Shown: positions 10,249 through 20,370, counted from the first letter of the stretch. The stretch is 64,000 bases of DNA from Doryteuthis pealeii (GCA_023376005.1 CM042156.1:44962865-45026864), one strand, 5' to 3'. Made by a program: numbers and translations. Notes: generated by a model not told the origin, from the sequence alone.

Positions 10249-10460
10249 TGACCCTTTTGCGATTTCGATTCGTGGGGACATTTTTTCCATTTCCACCGTC
10301 GAAATCCGGTTAATTGTTAACAGACGATTTTTAGAGTTTTTTTTTAATTATAAAACTAACCACTAACCCTAACCCCTAACCCTAACCCCTAACCGGATTT
10401 TTACGGTGTAAATGAGAAAAGTCTCCCCATGAGTCGAAATCGCAAAAGGTACCAGATAAC
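10249..10460. repeat. Inverted repeat around telomere-like motifs
   Basis: Left arm CCTTTTGCGATTTCG ... TTTCCACCGTCGAAATCCGG. The right arm is its complement, CCGGATTTTTACGGTG ... CGAAATCGCAAAAGG. Between them lies a short run of TAACCCTAACCCC (10361-10395). A similar foldback with TTAGGGTTAG-type sequence in the centre occurs at 18.96-19.52 kb. Confidence 0.8.
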
Positions 10461-10659
10461 AAATTAATAAAATGTACTGCTCTCAGAAAAAGAACAGAAA
10501 GAAAATCCTGAAAAACTTTATCAAAGAGTTCAAAACTTATGATGGGAAGACTATCTCGAAGAATTATCATAAGTAGTTGCGAAGAAAATGGAATATGTGC
10601 TAAAAAATCTTTGTTATCCACAAAAATATCAAAGTCAGATTGTATTTTACAGCTGAATA

Positions 10660-11092
10660 CAGCGGTACCTTGAATTACGAGTGTCTCAGCTTGCGAGTTT
10701 TCAGAGTTACGAGCTGTCATTCGGTGTTTTTTTTGTTTTTTTGCTTTGAGTTAAGAAATAAAATTTGAGGTACGAGCGAGTCTAAGATACGCTTGTTTAA
10801 AAAATTCATTAAAAACATTGAAGTTTCCAAATTTATTATGCCAAAGAAAAATATTGTTTGTAAAAAATTAACATTAAAACATATTACAGCACATAATTCA
10901 TTATCTTTTTAAATACAATACAGAGCTATTTTTCTTATCTAAAAAAGCGTAACAAAAATAGTTTTTTTAGAGGGGATTGCAGAAAGGGTTTAATAGCATT
11001 TCAGCTTATTTCAATGGAGAAAATGGATTTGATATACGAGGAAATTGAGTTACAAGCGGAACGAATTCGACTCGTAAATCAAGGTAGCACTG
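10660..11092. mobile_element. pogo/Tigger-like MITE
   Basis: Ends CAGCGGTACCTTGAATTACG and GTAAATCAAGGTAGCACTG are imperfect inverted repeats bounded by TA on both sides (10658-10659, 11093-11094). CAG...CTG ends with a TA duplication are typical of pogo/Tigger elements. The interior is AT-rich and has no transposase. A second, more decayed copy lies at 36958. Confidence 0.8.
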
Positions 11093-11134
11093 TATTGTAA
11101 TTTTGATACAAAGTGGTTTTTCAAGATTTTGCAT

Positions 11135-11972
11135 TTATAATGTTTTTGTTTGAAAACAACGGTTAAATATGGAAATGGTATAATAATGGTGTGTGTGTGG
11201 GGGGGGGCGGTCCTCGTCTTCTGGAGTTAGTGAACTAATATTCATGTTGAAGAATACATTAATACTGTTGAGAAAGAAATACTACCAATTATTGACAAAT
11301 TGTTCTTTTCGGTAAATCGAGCAGATATCATTTTTCAACATGATAACGCACCTCCTCATTCTGCTAAATTCAGAAAAATTGGCTTTTTGAAAACTCATTA
11401 CATATGATTTTGTAACATAATTTATGGGTAGCCTATGAATTGTGGGAGTAGTGTAGCTAGAATTTGAATTGAAGTCGTTGAAAATTCAAAGTCGGAGGGG
11501 GGGTTGAGTGGAAAGTTACTGTTAGCGTTATTGATAGGTGATAACCTCTGCTTGATCCCCTCCAAAACCCGCCAATAGAACACGTGAGAACAGAAATCCG
11601 TTTTAGTTAGCAGTTGCCGGTAGTAAGCCAGTAGGAGCAGACGTTTAAGGATAGTCGCTCTCAAGATGCCGACCTCTCATCCGCGCGGTTAGAAAACCAT
11701 TTGGGTTGGGGGTTTGTAATAAAGAATAAATAAAAGTCTTTATTAATTATTAAACAAGAAATGAGCTGACACCCAGCCTGAACATACCAACAGAAAAGCC
11801 CAACAGCCCAGTGAAAGAGAATTCAACCCAAAGGAAAATGACCACTTAACAAGTAAGAACCCACCGTATCTTATCCCCTCATCCTGTCTCTCTCACCATT
11901 TATATATCCAATGTAAAGGGTATATAATAATTTTTATGGAAATGTCCAGATTTAAATCCAATTGAACATCTG
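11135..11972 (+). pseudogene. Tc1-like transposase, split by an insert
   Basis: The first part (11135-11410) reads VKYGNGIIMV, IIFQHDNAPPHSAKF and FLKTHY. The second (11925-11972) reads FLWKCPDLNPIEHL. These are the middle and third blocks of a Tc1/mariner DDE transposase (HDNAP--HSA holds the second catalytic Asp; SPDLNPIE the third-acid region). About 520 bp of unidentified sequence (11411-11924) separates blocks that are normally 5-10 residues apart, so a later insertion is implied. There are several frameshifts, one at a run of eight or nine G near 11205. Confidence 0.8.
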
Positions 11973-12500
11973 CCTGGTTGGTTGGATTTTACGGCATTTC
12001 ATATTGGGTTATTTAATACCGAAGACGTTTTTCTTTTTGATGGGTATTCAATTTTAAAAACTCATTTTTTTTAACCCAATTTTTTAAACATACTTTTTAA
12101 AGTTATTTTTTTTCATTTAACTCATAGATGGAACCCTAACAGGTACTACCACTCTGGGTCAGAGTAAACCTGGGAGTAATGTCAATGAAGGGTACTCCAT
12201 ACTCCCCCGAGCTTCGAAACTGGAATTTCACCATTAGATGCAGTTAAACTGCATACCCAGGACACTAAGACCCAGCCACAGCCTTCTAGCACAGATAAGA
12301 TAAAAAGGATTGGGGGTATGCCATGAGGGCAATAGGGTTGGGACAATCATATAAGTACTAGGGCTTGACATGACCAGATGATTGATCAGACGATGCCTCT
12401 GCGACTGCCAAGCTAGCATAAAAAAGGGCAAAGTGGACTGTTGGTTTGCTCAGCCACCAATAATCTGCCCTTAAGCATTACAGACCGCCACTAGGGAAGG
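11973..12500 (-). mobile_element. Family C retroposon, divergent copy
   Basis: Reverse orientation: tail ATTTTACGGCATTTCATATT at the left, ACTACCACTCTGGGTC inside, and AGCATTACAGACCGCCA at the right. Older than the copies at 16-17 and 47 kb, judging by mismatches. Confidence 0.8.
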
Positions 12501-13560
12501 TCAATTTTTCACTTTTAAAAATATCAAATTGTCCATCTATGCGAAAGTTGTGTGTTAGTATACTGAATACTGAGACCAAAAATTGGATCTTTTACTTGCA
12601 CCATTGTTTGAGGAAATAGCATCAAAGATCATCTACTAAAATGTACTAAAATCCTCTTTATACACTACTGTATATAATCTATAGGAGACTTATGTAACAA
12701 ATCCTGTCCGCGTCGGAAGGGTTGGGTAAATACATAATTTGTACTCAGATCGGCTTAGTCATCGGTAAGTAACTAGTGGCCCTATTTATCAGAAGCCAGG
12801 CTAGTTCACAGGGAGATTTTAGTACTTAAAAAGAAAGATATTCAAATATATAGAGATTGGAGCAGGAGTAACAGAAAAGCCAGTATTAGACAATATAAAA
12901 CATCTTTATATAATACTTAATTGGATATATATTTATTTTTAATTTCAGGTAACCCTTCGGCTAAGTTTTGGTGTATCTATTTCCCCACCCCCACCCCGCC
13001 CAGTTTAAAGTATATACATATATGGTTAAGGTATGTAGACATACATATCTATCTATATATGTGTTTGTATGTGTATAACAGCGCATTCTGTAAGTAAACA
13101 GGACGATAAGTAGGTAAATTTCATATCTTTCACCCCTGCAACGTCCCCCCACCCCATCCCGCATCTCCACTCCATTCGTGGTTGTTTAGATCTTATCTTA
13201 CCGCCCCGACAAATATGGTTGAACAAAATAGTCCACAAGGAAAGCGTATCAGGTAAGTAACGACAAATCGGCATTCAAGTCTTAAAAGTGCTTCCAATTA
13301 GATCGGTACAAACAAAAAGAATCCCAGGATAAGTAAAGCTGCACTCAATTATAAAGCGACAAATTGCTTTTATTTCTAATGTTTCATCGTGCATCAAATG
13401 TCAGAAGAGAGAATCCGATCCCACGCGTTTTTTTTTTTTTTTTGGAAAAGGACGAATCGTTTTCTTAGGCACCTGTCAGGTTGAAAGACCATGTCGGTAT
13501 ATATACTTAGTTAACTTCGGCATGGAGCTGAACGGGAATAATTTGGTAATAGGAATATTT
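12501..13560. other. No recognised feature apart from a SINE-D tail
   Basis: A SINE-D-like tail (GTCGGAAGGGTTGGGTAAATAC) ends near 12735. The rest has no exon, repeat family or RNA gene that I can support. A pyrimidine-rich piece lies near 12980-13170. Confidence 0.5.
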
Positions 13561-13570
13561 GCTCTGAGCC

Positions 13571-14050
13571 TACACCATGGTGTAAATTAATTAAAAAACA
13601 AAACGAATAATTCCGTTATTATTATAACATAGGCGATCTCTCTGTAAGGCTTGCCAGTGTGTTTGTGCAGCGTTGCAGTTTTCGTAAGCTTCCTTGGGAT
13701 AGCGCCAATCGCAGACAATGGCTGAAGGACAACTAATCGACAGTCGACACAATAGTGTCTGGGCGTGATAAAAATCTGATGCAATCATGGATGATTAATA
13801 TACAAAACATTCCTTTAATTGCAGTCTGTTGGTACAGAAACTGGAAGAAGAAACGTTGGTACACGTTGAGTCATTTAGTGACATGCTCGCACATAGCCAA
13901 TGCGGTGAAGTTTGGATGGTTATGTTTTAGATTCAGCGTAATGGTCCACGAAGCGAAATGCTGGGGTTTGCGAAAGTTAAGTTTAAACACTTGAATTTCA
14001 ATTTATATGGTATTTCATAGACACAAAATATTTAATGTAGTGCACCCCAC
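13571..14050. mobile_element. Tc1-like element copy 1 (empty site)
   Basis: Starts ACACCATGGTGTAAATTAAT, continues GAATAATTCCGTTATTATTA and then GATCTCTCTGTAAGGCTTGC. The start is a Tc1-type terminus (compare ACACCCTTGTGCAAATTAAT at 14111). Weak transposase remains (NRQST..SVW, VKFG) are out of frame. This copy shows the uninterrupted junction that copy 2 has lost to a LINE insertion. Confidence 0.6.
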
Positions 14051-14107
14051 GCAAGCGCAGCGGTAGTAAAACGCAAATTTGGCTCCGTTAAGACTAATGC
14101 AGTGACA

Positions 14108-14153
14108 ATGTACACCCTTGTGCAAATTAATTGAAACAAAACGAATAATTCCA

Positions 14154-14156
<3 letters not shown>
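14108..14156. mobile_element. Tc1-like element copy 2, left part
   Basis: Repeats the terminus and the GAATAATTCC block of copy 1 and then enters (TTA)n. Its continuation, AATCTCTCTGTAAGGCTTGC, is found at 14938 on the far side of an R4/Dong LINE. Confidence 0.7.
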
Positions 14157-14215
<59 letters not shown>

Positions 14216-14937
14216 TACTCCTTTTGAGTTTTCACATCAGTGGTAGCTGATGGTCTTTCACTGGAGTCTGAGTGACAGCAAGTCTCCTCAGGTCTCCAGG
14301 ACTCTTCTGAGTATTCTGGCAGATTGCAGCAGTGCAGTGTTCTGAATGGTTTCAATCCTTCCTCTGATATCCAAACTTTCCAAACTCTTTTCCAATCCTT
14401 TTGGGACTGTTCCAAGTGCACCAACCACAATTGGTATCACTTTCACTTTCATATTCCATAACTTTTCAGTTCTCTGGCAAGGTCCAGATATTTGTCTATT
14501 TTTTTATTTTCCTTTAACTTCACCCTGTGATCTGCTGGCACTGCAAAATCCACCAGTTGACAAGTTCTTTCTTTTTTGTTTATCAACACTAGGTCTGGCC
14601 TTTTGCTGGGATAAGGTGATCCGTTTTATCTCAAAGTCCCAGAGAATTTTGTGCGTTTTGTTCTCAAGAACAGATTCTGGTTTATGCATATACCATTTTG
14701 TTGTGTGGTCAAAATTTAATTTTTTGCATAATTTCCAGTGGATCACCTTCCCAACCCAGTCGTGTCTAGCTTTGTATTCTCGTTGTGCTAGTTTGCTACA
14801 TTCGCAGAGTATATGGTTAACAGTCTCATCTCTATTACCGCAAAGTCTACACTTACTATTCTGTTGGGTCTTATCAATTTTCGCTTTGATTATTATTATT
14901 ATTATTATATTATTATTATTATTATTATTATATCCCT
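14157..14937 (-). mobile_element. R4/Dong-type LINE inserted in (TTA)n
   Basis: A minus-strand LINE 3' end is bounded by TTA repeats on both sides (14157-14214 and 14889-14935). The minus strand reads KCRLCGNRDETVNHILCEC (zinc knuckle), HDWVGKVIHWKLCKKLNFDH, KILWDFEIKRI and GALGTVPKGL. It is the same family as the element at 5.6 kb but keeps the Trp after HD. The PD-(D/E)XK part is frameshifted (reads SVDKQKRK). The insertion splits a Tc1-like copy. Confidence 0.85.
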
Positions 14938-14983
14938 AATCTCTCTGTAAGGCTTGCCGGTTATTTCATAGTTGAGTAACATG

Positions 14984-14984
<1 letters not shown>

Positions 14985-15029
<45 letters not shown>
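14985..15029. repeat. (TA)n microsatellite
   Basis: Continuous TA run. A hammerhead-like motif follows on the minus strand at 15054-15082 (CTGAAGATGCCGC ... GAAAT). Confidence 0.9.
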
Positions 15030-15033
<4 letters not shown>

Positions 15034-15231
15034 AAATGAAGGATTTTTTTTTATTTCAACCGCATTATTGCGGCATCTTCAGGTAATCACAAGAACATGA
15101 CTCTTTTTTTTCTCCTTCATTTATTGAATATCTTGCTGTCCTTCCATTCACTGGCACTAGGCACATTGAGCTACTTACGGTTTTCCTGCATCAGCTTGGT
15201 TAAACCACACATAGAAAGATCTTAACTACAG

Positions 15232-15234
<3 letters not shown>

Positions 15235-15273
<39 letters not shown>
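15235..15273. repeat. (TA)n microsatellite
   Basis: Continuous TA run. Confidence 0.9.
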
Positions 15274-15276
<3 letters not shown>

Positions 15277-15493
15277 GAAATTTTACTTTTGCTTATAGAG
15301 TTTTAATTCTATAGAAGTTAGTAACAAATAACAAAGACTCGTTTTGGTTGTATAATGTTTCCAATAGAAATAATAAAATCCGGTATCTTGGGTTGAGAAG
15401 AAAAATAACTTCTATAAAAAATGGTCGGGATGTACTTATCATTGAGCAATACGATAGATTGATATAAACAGACTAAGTAAGATAGATACGTGA

Positions 15494-15555
<62 letters not shown>
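15494..15555. repeat. (TA)n microsatellite
   Basis: Continuous TA run directly downstream (minus strand) of the possible promoter at 15.6 kb. Confidence 0.95.
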
Positions 15556-15558
<3 letters not shown>

Positions 15559-15574
15559 AATAAAATTTGTTGAT

Positions 15575-15745
15575 GCTTTCTCCTGATCTTTTTCTTTCTA
15601 CTTTTTTTCCCGGCTGCCGCCATTTAAATAGGATGTTCCACTTCCGGTGGGATAATCACTTCCGGGACTGACGCCTGCAGCATATCCGGAGCGGAAGGCG
15701 CTTCAAGATATGAAAACGAGGTAGCGCCAGCAACGCGGGAAATGC
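15575..15745 (-). promoter_or_regulatory. Possible housekeeping promoter with start codon, minus strand
   Basis: A GC-rich island in AT-rich DNA. The minus strand carries two ETS-type sites (CCGGAAGTG, at 15640-15648 and 15657-15665), then TATTTAA, then ATGGCGGC at 15623-15616, a YY1-like motif overlapping an ATG. Paired ETS sites and an ATGGCGGC start are typical of TATA-less housekeeping promoters. The frame from the ATG begins MAAAGKKSRKKKIRRKH and soon runs into a TA repeat. A weak donor (AAAAA|GTAGAA) lies after codon 7. I do not recognise the protein. A SINE-like GC-rich repeat is the alternative. Confidence 0.3.
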
Positions 15746-15964
15746 CGAGATGCGTTTTGAGGATCACAAGTAAATAAATATAAGTTAGAATGGCGCAGAA
15801 AGGATACAATTTGCATGACTTTTTAAAAAAAATTTTTTTATCAACAAACACATTTCTTAGGAGGAATTTACTTTTATTCTTTCTATGATACAATATCTTA
15901 AAGCGATTTCACAAGTCATATAAAAAATGGTAGAATCAGGTGAAAGTTAAATGGACGAGGAATT

Positions 15965-16076
15965 TCTGAATGTAGCGAAAACGGAGACACGTGGTGTCGT
16001 TGAGAATGGACACGGAGAGACGAGTTCAAATCTTGGATGTTGCTGTTCACATAACGCTAATATTATTGGGGAAAGG
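15965..16076 (+). mobile_element. SINE-A head, truncated
   Basis: ACGTGGTGTCGTTGAGAATGG and GACGAGTTCAAATCTTGG are the box A/B part of SINE-A. The copy stops at the AGGTAC part of the body, where an opposite copy begins. Confidence 0.65.
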
Positions 16077-16287
16077 TACAAGTTTTCCTTCTCCTATACT
16101 GGTTGCCTAACCAAAGTTAAAGAGCCCAGTCCGCCCTACTATTTATTCATAGCTAAAGGGAGAATAGTTGGTTCTGTATCTTTTCCAAGGGTATTAATGC
16201 CATGGGAAATACAAACAGCCGCATCCCAGATTTGAACTCGTCTCGATGTGTCTAGTTCCTACGACGGCAACCATTGCATCACGTATC
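16077..16287 (-). mobile_element. SINE-A, reverse copy
   Basis: TTTTCCTTCTCCTATACTGG, ATAGCTAAAGGGAGAATAG and TTTGAACTCG (box B reversed) in order. Together with 15965-16076 it forms a head-outward inverted pair. Confidence 0.8.
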
Positions 16288-16330
16288 TCTACAAACTAGT
16301 GAAGGAAGAATCTTCCACGACCAGTTTTGT

Positions 16331-16906
16331 TTGTTTGTTTTGTTTTACGGCAAATCAACATCCATGGGTCATTTAATGCCGACAAAATTTTGAAATAAAT
16401 TCATTCTTAATGGATATTAATTTTTTTATAAACAGATTTTTCTATTTAACCCATAGAGTGGACCCTAACAAGTACTACAACTCCGGGACAGAGTGAACCA
16501 GGGAGCAATGGTGATGAAGGGGTACTCCACATTCCCCAGATTTCCAGAACTGGAACCTCACCATCAGATAGAGTTTAATATCATACCCAGGACATGAAGA
16601 GACTCAGCCATTGCATTCTAGCATGCATATGATAAAAAGGGTTGGGGCTTGCCATAAGGGCAATAGGATCGGGACAATCATATAGGTGCTAGGGCTTGAC
16701 ATGACCAGCCGATTGATCGGATGTGGCCTCTCCGACCGCCCGTCTAGCCTAAGAAAGTCCAAAGTAGGGGTGTTGCATGTCATGGACTGATCAGCTACCA
16801 GGATTCCGTCTTTAAGCAGCACGGGTCACCACCCATGGTCATTGGGGGGTATTATCCCTTTACAGAGGTGCAGTCGGTGTATTCTACAGTCCCAGACAGG
16901 GCTGAT
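16331..16906 (-). mobile_element. Family C retroposon with 12 bp target duplication
   Basis: A full-length reverse copy flanked by GACCAGTTTTGT at 16319-16330 and 16907-16918. The duplication length and a 3' end of the form ATATGCCGTAAAACAAAACA (on its own strand) indicate target-primed reverse transcription. No coding capacity and no clear pol III box A/B are visible, so its promoter type is unknown. Confidence 0.9.
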
Positions 16907-17089
16907 GACCAGTTTTGTACACCCCCATGAAATCTCAAGCCTTGTGTCCAGATCTCGATTGTAATTCTGTATCGGATGTTTTGCAAATAAAGTCTGGCGT
17001 GAGACTTGCTTATGGAGGAATCAGACGCAGTGGTACGATGGAGACTAAATGACTCGCTCATTACCTTGAAGTTTTTATTTAAAAAAAAA

Positions 17090-17690
17090 TACCGCCCTGT
17101 CAGTGGGGCGTTAGAATGCCCGACTGCACCTCTGCAGAGGGGTAAGACTCCCCCAATTGGGCCACCTGTTGGCCGTGGGTGGCGACCCGTGATGCTTAAG
17201 GATAGAGCCCAGGTGGATGAGCAGTTCATGACATGCAATACTCCACTTTGGCCCTATCTTGGGCTAGACGGGCGGTCAGAGAGGCCCCCTCCGATCAATC
17301 GGCTGGTCACGTCAAGCCCTAGCACTATATGATTTTCCCAACCCTATTGCCCTTATAGCAAGCCCCAACCCCTTTTTATCATATGGGTGCTAGAAGGCGG
17401 TGGCTGTGGGTCTACATGTCCTGGGAATGACGTTAAACTCTATCTGATGGTGAGGTTCCAGTTTTGGAGTTTGGGGAATGTGAGCACCCCTTCATCACAT
17501 TGCTCCCTGGTCCACTCTGACCCGGAGTGGTAGTACCTGATAGGGTCCCATCTATAGATTAAATAGAAAAATGTATTTAAAAAAAAATTGTATTATCCAT
17601 TAAGAATTGATTTATTTCAAAACTTTATCGGCATTAAATGACCCACTGAGGTTGATATGCCGTAAAACAAAACAAAAAACAAACCAAACT
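17090..17690 (+). mobile_element. Family C retroposon, full length
   Basis: Head ACCGCCCTGTCAGTGGGGCG, middle GGGTGGCGACCCGTGATGC and GGGCTAGACGGGCGG, tail GTTGATATGCCGTAAAACAA. A possible A-rich target duplication (TAAAAAAAA) flanks it. It is inverted relative to the copy 190 bp upstream, giving ~570 bp complementary arms. Confidence 0.9.
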
Positions 17691-17754
17691 AAAAAAAAGA
17701 AAGAAATAAAGAAAGGAAAAAGAAATAGATAAAGAGAATAGATAAGAGGAAATG

Positions 17755-18235
17755 CCAGACCCGATAACAGTGTGACGTCACATTATCTAACTGGCGGGGA
17801 GTTACTTCTGAAGCAATGCGATTCACGTTGTTAAATGGCGTTGGTTTCCATCAAATATGGAGTTTCATCTTTTCCGGTGCTTCAGTTGGATGCAGATTGC
17901 ACATTTTAGACTATGAATCAGCCGTTTTCTAATTGGTTATTAATTGCACATGTACAGGTGCAACTGACTTCTCGTTTATGGTACGAGGTAGCGTCATCGT
18001 TGACCCCTCTTTTAGTTGTCTCCCTTTCCTATGCAGCAGACCTCCCCTCTTTTCGACACGAATGTTGTCCAAGGGAAATTTAACAATTAAAAAATAAAAA
18101 TTAAAAAATAAAAAAACAATTAAAAAAAACATCTCATATTTGTATCCTAATGGACAGTGGGCACTAACTAGTACCGATTGATTAAATTCAAAACCAACGG
18201 AAGAAGACTGAAACAAAAAACAGAGTCGATGTAAA
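17755..18235. promoter_or_regulatory. Unique region with a CRE palindrome
   Basis: No repeat family is recognised. A full CRE palindrome, TGACGTCA, is at 17773-17780, and a reversed CCAAT box (ATTGG) lies near 17933. The region is less AT-rich than its surroundings. There is no adjacent exon that I can support, so the regulatory reading is speculative. Confidence 0.2.
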
Positions 18236-18238
18236 TAG

Positions 18239-18687
18239 GGTAATTTACACCTTTAGTTGGCTAAATTCCTAGCATAAAATTGTGCGTGCGCATTGTCTGT
18301 AATAAACTTAATTGTTATTAAGAACACATTTTATATTTTTGTGTTAAAGCATGCAGTTGTATTGTTTTCGAAAAGTTTATAAGATTTGTGTATTTCGCAC
18401 AGAGACTTTCAAAATGGCTACCGGTTTGTTTCAAAGTGAAAGTCAGTTGGCTAAATTCCTAGCATAAAATGATTTGAAATGAACTTAATTGTATTAAGAA
18501 CACATTTTATGATATTTTTGTGTTAAAGCATGCAGTTGTATTGTTTTCGAAAAAGTTTCTAAGATTTGTTTATTTCGCACGGAGACTTTCAAAATAGCTG
18601 CCGGCTTGTTTCAAAATGAAAGTCAAGGGAGGTTACTCTAATTGCCTTATTTGCTAGGAATTTAGCCAACTGAAGGTGAAAATTACC
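18239..18687. mobile_element. MITE with internal ~190 bp duplication
   Basis: Left end GGTAATTTACACC and AGTTGGCTAAATTCCTAGCA; the right end is the complement, TGCTAGGAATTTAGCCAACT and GGTGAAAATTACC. Inside, a unit containing AAGCATGCAGTTGTATTG and TTTCGCAC..AGACTTTC occurs twice (from ~18253 and ~18446). No target duplication is seen. Confidence 0.8.
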
Positions 18688-18959
18688 GCCAATAAACAAA
18701 AATTATAAATAACAAAAACGCCTAACAAAATATAGACAAGAATAAATCGATTAATCAAGAATTTCGCAAAATGCATCTTTTTGATGAAAAGTCGAGGAGA
18801 CGTCAGCAATGTCATTTTCCTGGAATCATTGAAAATTGGGGTCTAACAGCATCGTATTTTTCTCCCGGGTGAACCAATCAGGCCTAAATTCTCCCCTCCC
18901 CCTAGCAACAGGTTTTCACAAATTTCGCCAGTTTTGAAATTGGTACACTATTGACCGTT

Positions 18960-19515
18960 TAGATGGTTTCGAGCGCTCTTTTTATTTTCATATAATTTTT
19001 ATCAGGAAAATAATTTAGATAGTCTAAAGGGCCGGGTTAGCTCAGTCGGTAGAACGTTCGGCTAGAAACCACAAGATTCCTAGTTCGATACCGGTCCTCG
19101 CCCACTCAGCGTATGAGTAGCACAGAGATCTGTGCGGTAAAGTAAGGAGCTGATGGTAGATGTGGCGCTCCACCTCAGGTGCTAAAACAATCTCCTTGGT
19201 CTAGCGCTATTGAAAAGGGGATAGACTCCCTCGCTGACTGGCTGATACCGACTTTAGGCCGTCCCGTCGACTTTACTTTTTTTAACAATGAATGATCCTT
19301 CCGGAGAAAATACAAATAAGACATGAGACAGCACGAATAAGTTTAAACTTGTACAAGGATTAGCGACAGGGTGAGGGTTAAAGGTTAGGGTTAGTTGTCT
19401 CATTTCTTATTTGTATTTTATCGAATCCATTGTAAATAAAAAAAACTATCTAAATTATTTTTCCCAGCAAAAAATCATATCAAAAGAGAATGAGCGCGTG
19501 GTGAATTTCAAAGGA
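18960..19515. mobile_element. Foldback element hosting a SINE-B
   Basis: The outer arm AAATAATTTAGATAGT (left, ending ~19025) is matched by ACTATCTAAATTATTT (right, from ~19445). The inner arm ATACAAATAAGACATGAGAC (19313-19332) is matched by GTCTCATTTCTTATTTGTAT. The arms continue into GAGCGCTC / GAGCGCG. The centre has GGTTAAAGGTTAGGGTTAG. The SINE-B at 19028-19283 sits within the left arm. Confidence 0.75.
19028..19283 (+). mobile_element. SINE-B (tRNA-derived), full length
   Basis: GGTTAGCTCAGTCGGTAGAA (box A) and GTTCGATACC (box B) form a tRNA-like head. The body has CTCAGCGTATGAGTAGCACA and CTGACTGGCTGATACC, and the end is CGACTTTACTT. The tRNA part does not close a perfect cloverleaf and the body is long, so this is a SINE and not a tRNA gene. 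Confidence 0.9.
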
Positions 19516-19737
19516 TTAACATTTTTACGCTGGTAACCGGCAAAGAAGAAGAGCAAATAGCATAGCATTATTAAGGGCAGGAATTCGGGAAGAATCTAAT
19601 ACCAAAATCCGGCACTAGACTGTCTTTTGCCAGTGCTGAAAATGAGGGTTCATCTACCTTGAAAAGCAGCATGTCTTTTACTTTGGCTTGGAAACCGAAC
19701 TGTATCAGAGGCAGGATATTACTACATTTATATCATA

Positions 19738-19772
19738 CTAGCAGATATCCGGCGTTGCCCGGTGTTTAAAAT
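19738..19772 (-). mobile_element. Helitron 3' end fragment
   Basis: On the minus strand CACCGGGCAACGCCGG (a CCGG-CCGG hairpin) is followed ~8 bases later by CTAG, with T following. This is a Helitron terminus of a second family. Only the end is recognisable before a CT repeat (19774-19807). Confidence 0.65.
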
Positions 19773-19775
19773 AAA

Positions 19776-19807
<32 letters not shown>

Positions 19808-19811
<4 letters not shown>

Positions 19812-20217
19812 CATCATCATCATGTTGCGCTTTCAGCGCGGATATCCATGACAATCTCTCTCCATCCGTCCCTATCGCTCATCATTCTCGGGAGGTCTTC
19901 TATGCAGCATCCCGCATCCGCACAGAGCTGATCAATGTACGTTTTTGCTGGTCGGCTCACTCTGGCTTGTCCATGTGCTGGCTTCCACAGGAGGACGTCA
20001 CTTATGAGTTCGTCCTTGCTTCTCCAGCAGTGTCCCGCGTGTCTTGTCCGTCTTACTCGGATGGTTTGTGTGATATGTGTCAGGTGGCCGTACAGCTGTT
20101 TTCTCGTAGGGTGTTGTTCTCATGTCTTGTTCAGGATCACCCGCAGCATTCTTGTGCAACTCCCATCTAGTTTATTCGCTAGTCGCTTAGTTAGGGTCCA
20201 GGTGGTCTCTCTCATTG
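19808..20217 (-). pseudogene. RTE-type LINE 3' end
   Basis: The minus strand has the late RTE reading: QLYGHLTHITQTIRVRRTR, HAGHCWRSKDELISDVLLW and ARVSRPAKTYIDQLCADAG, then a (ATG)n/(GAT)n tail, which appears here as TCATCATCATCAT at 19811. The tail repeat is characteristic of RTE elements. Stops and small indels break the frame. Confidence 0.8.
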
Positions 20218-20242
20218 TACAAACAAACATACATGCATACAG

Positions 20243-20370
20243 AATCTTCTCTAATAATAAATGCAAATGACAACCTGTCACATTTTTCAACTCTATTCCT
20301 AGAAGCTGTAGCCCAATATATAAATACTATTTTGAAATCAGGCCAACTCTGTGAGCAAACTAAAAACATT
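20243..20370 (+). repeat. Dispersed repeat, copy 1 (possible Helitron 5' end)
   Basis: TCTAATAATAAATGCAAATG, then GCTGTAGCCCAATATAT and TTGAAATCAGGCCAACTCTG. It is shared with 20926-21060. The TCTAATAATAAATG start resembles Helitron 5' ends, but no CTAG hairpin end was found. Confidence 0.5.

Noticed and set aside
10361..10397. Interstitial telomere
   Set aside because: Only four or five imperfect CCCTAA units, placed in the centre of an inverted repeat; too short to call a telomeric site.
19028..19110. tRNA gene
   Set aside because: Boxes A and B are present, but the arms do not form a full cloverleaf, a SINE body follows, and the same sequence recurs at 34.0, 39.1 and 41.2 kb.
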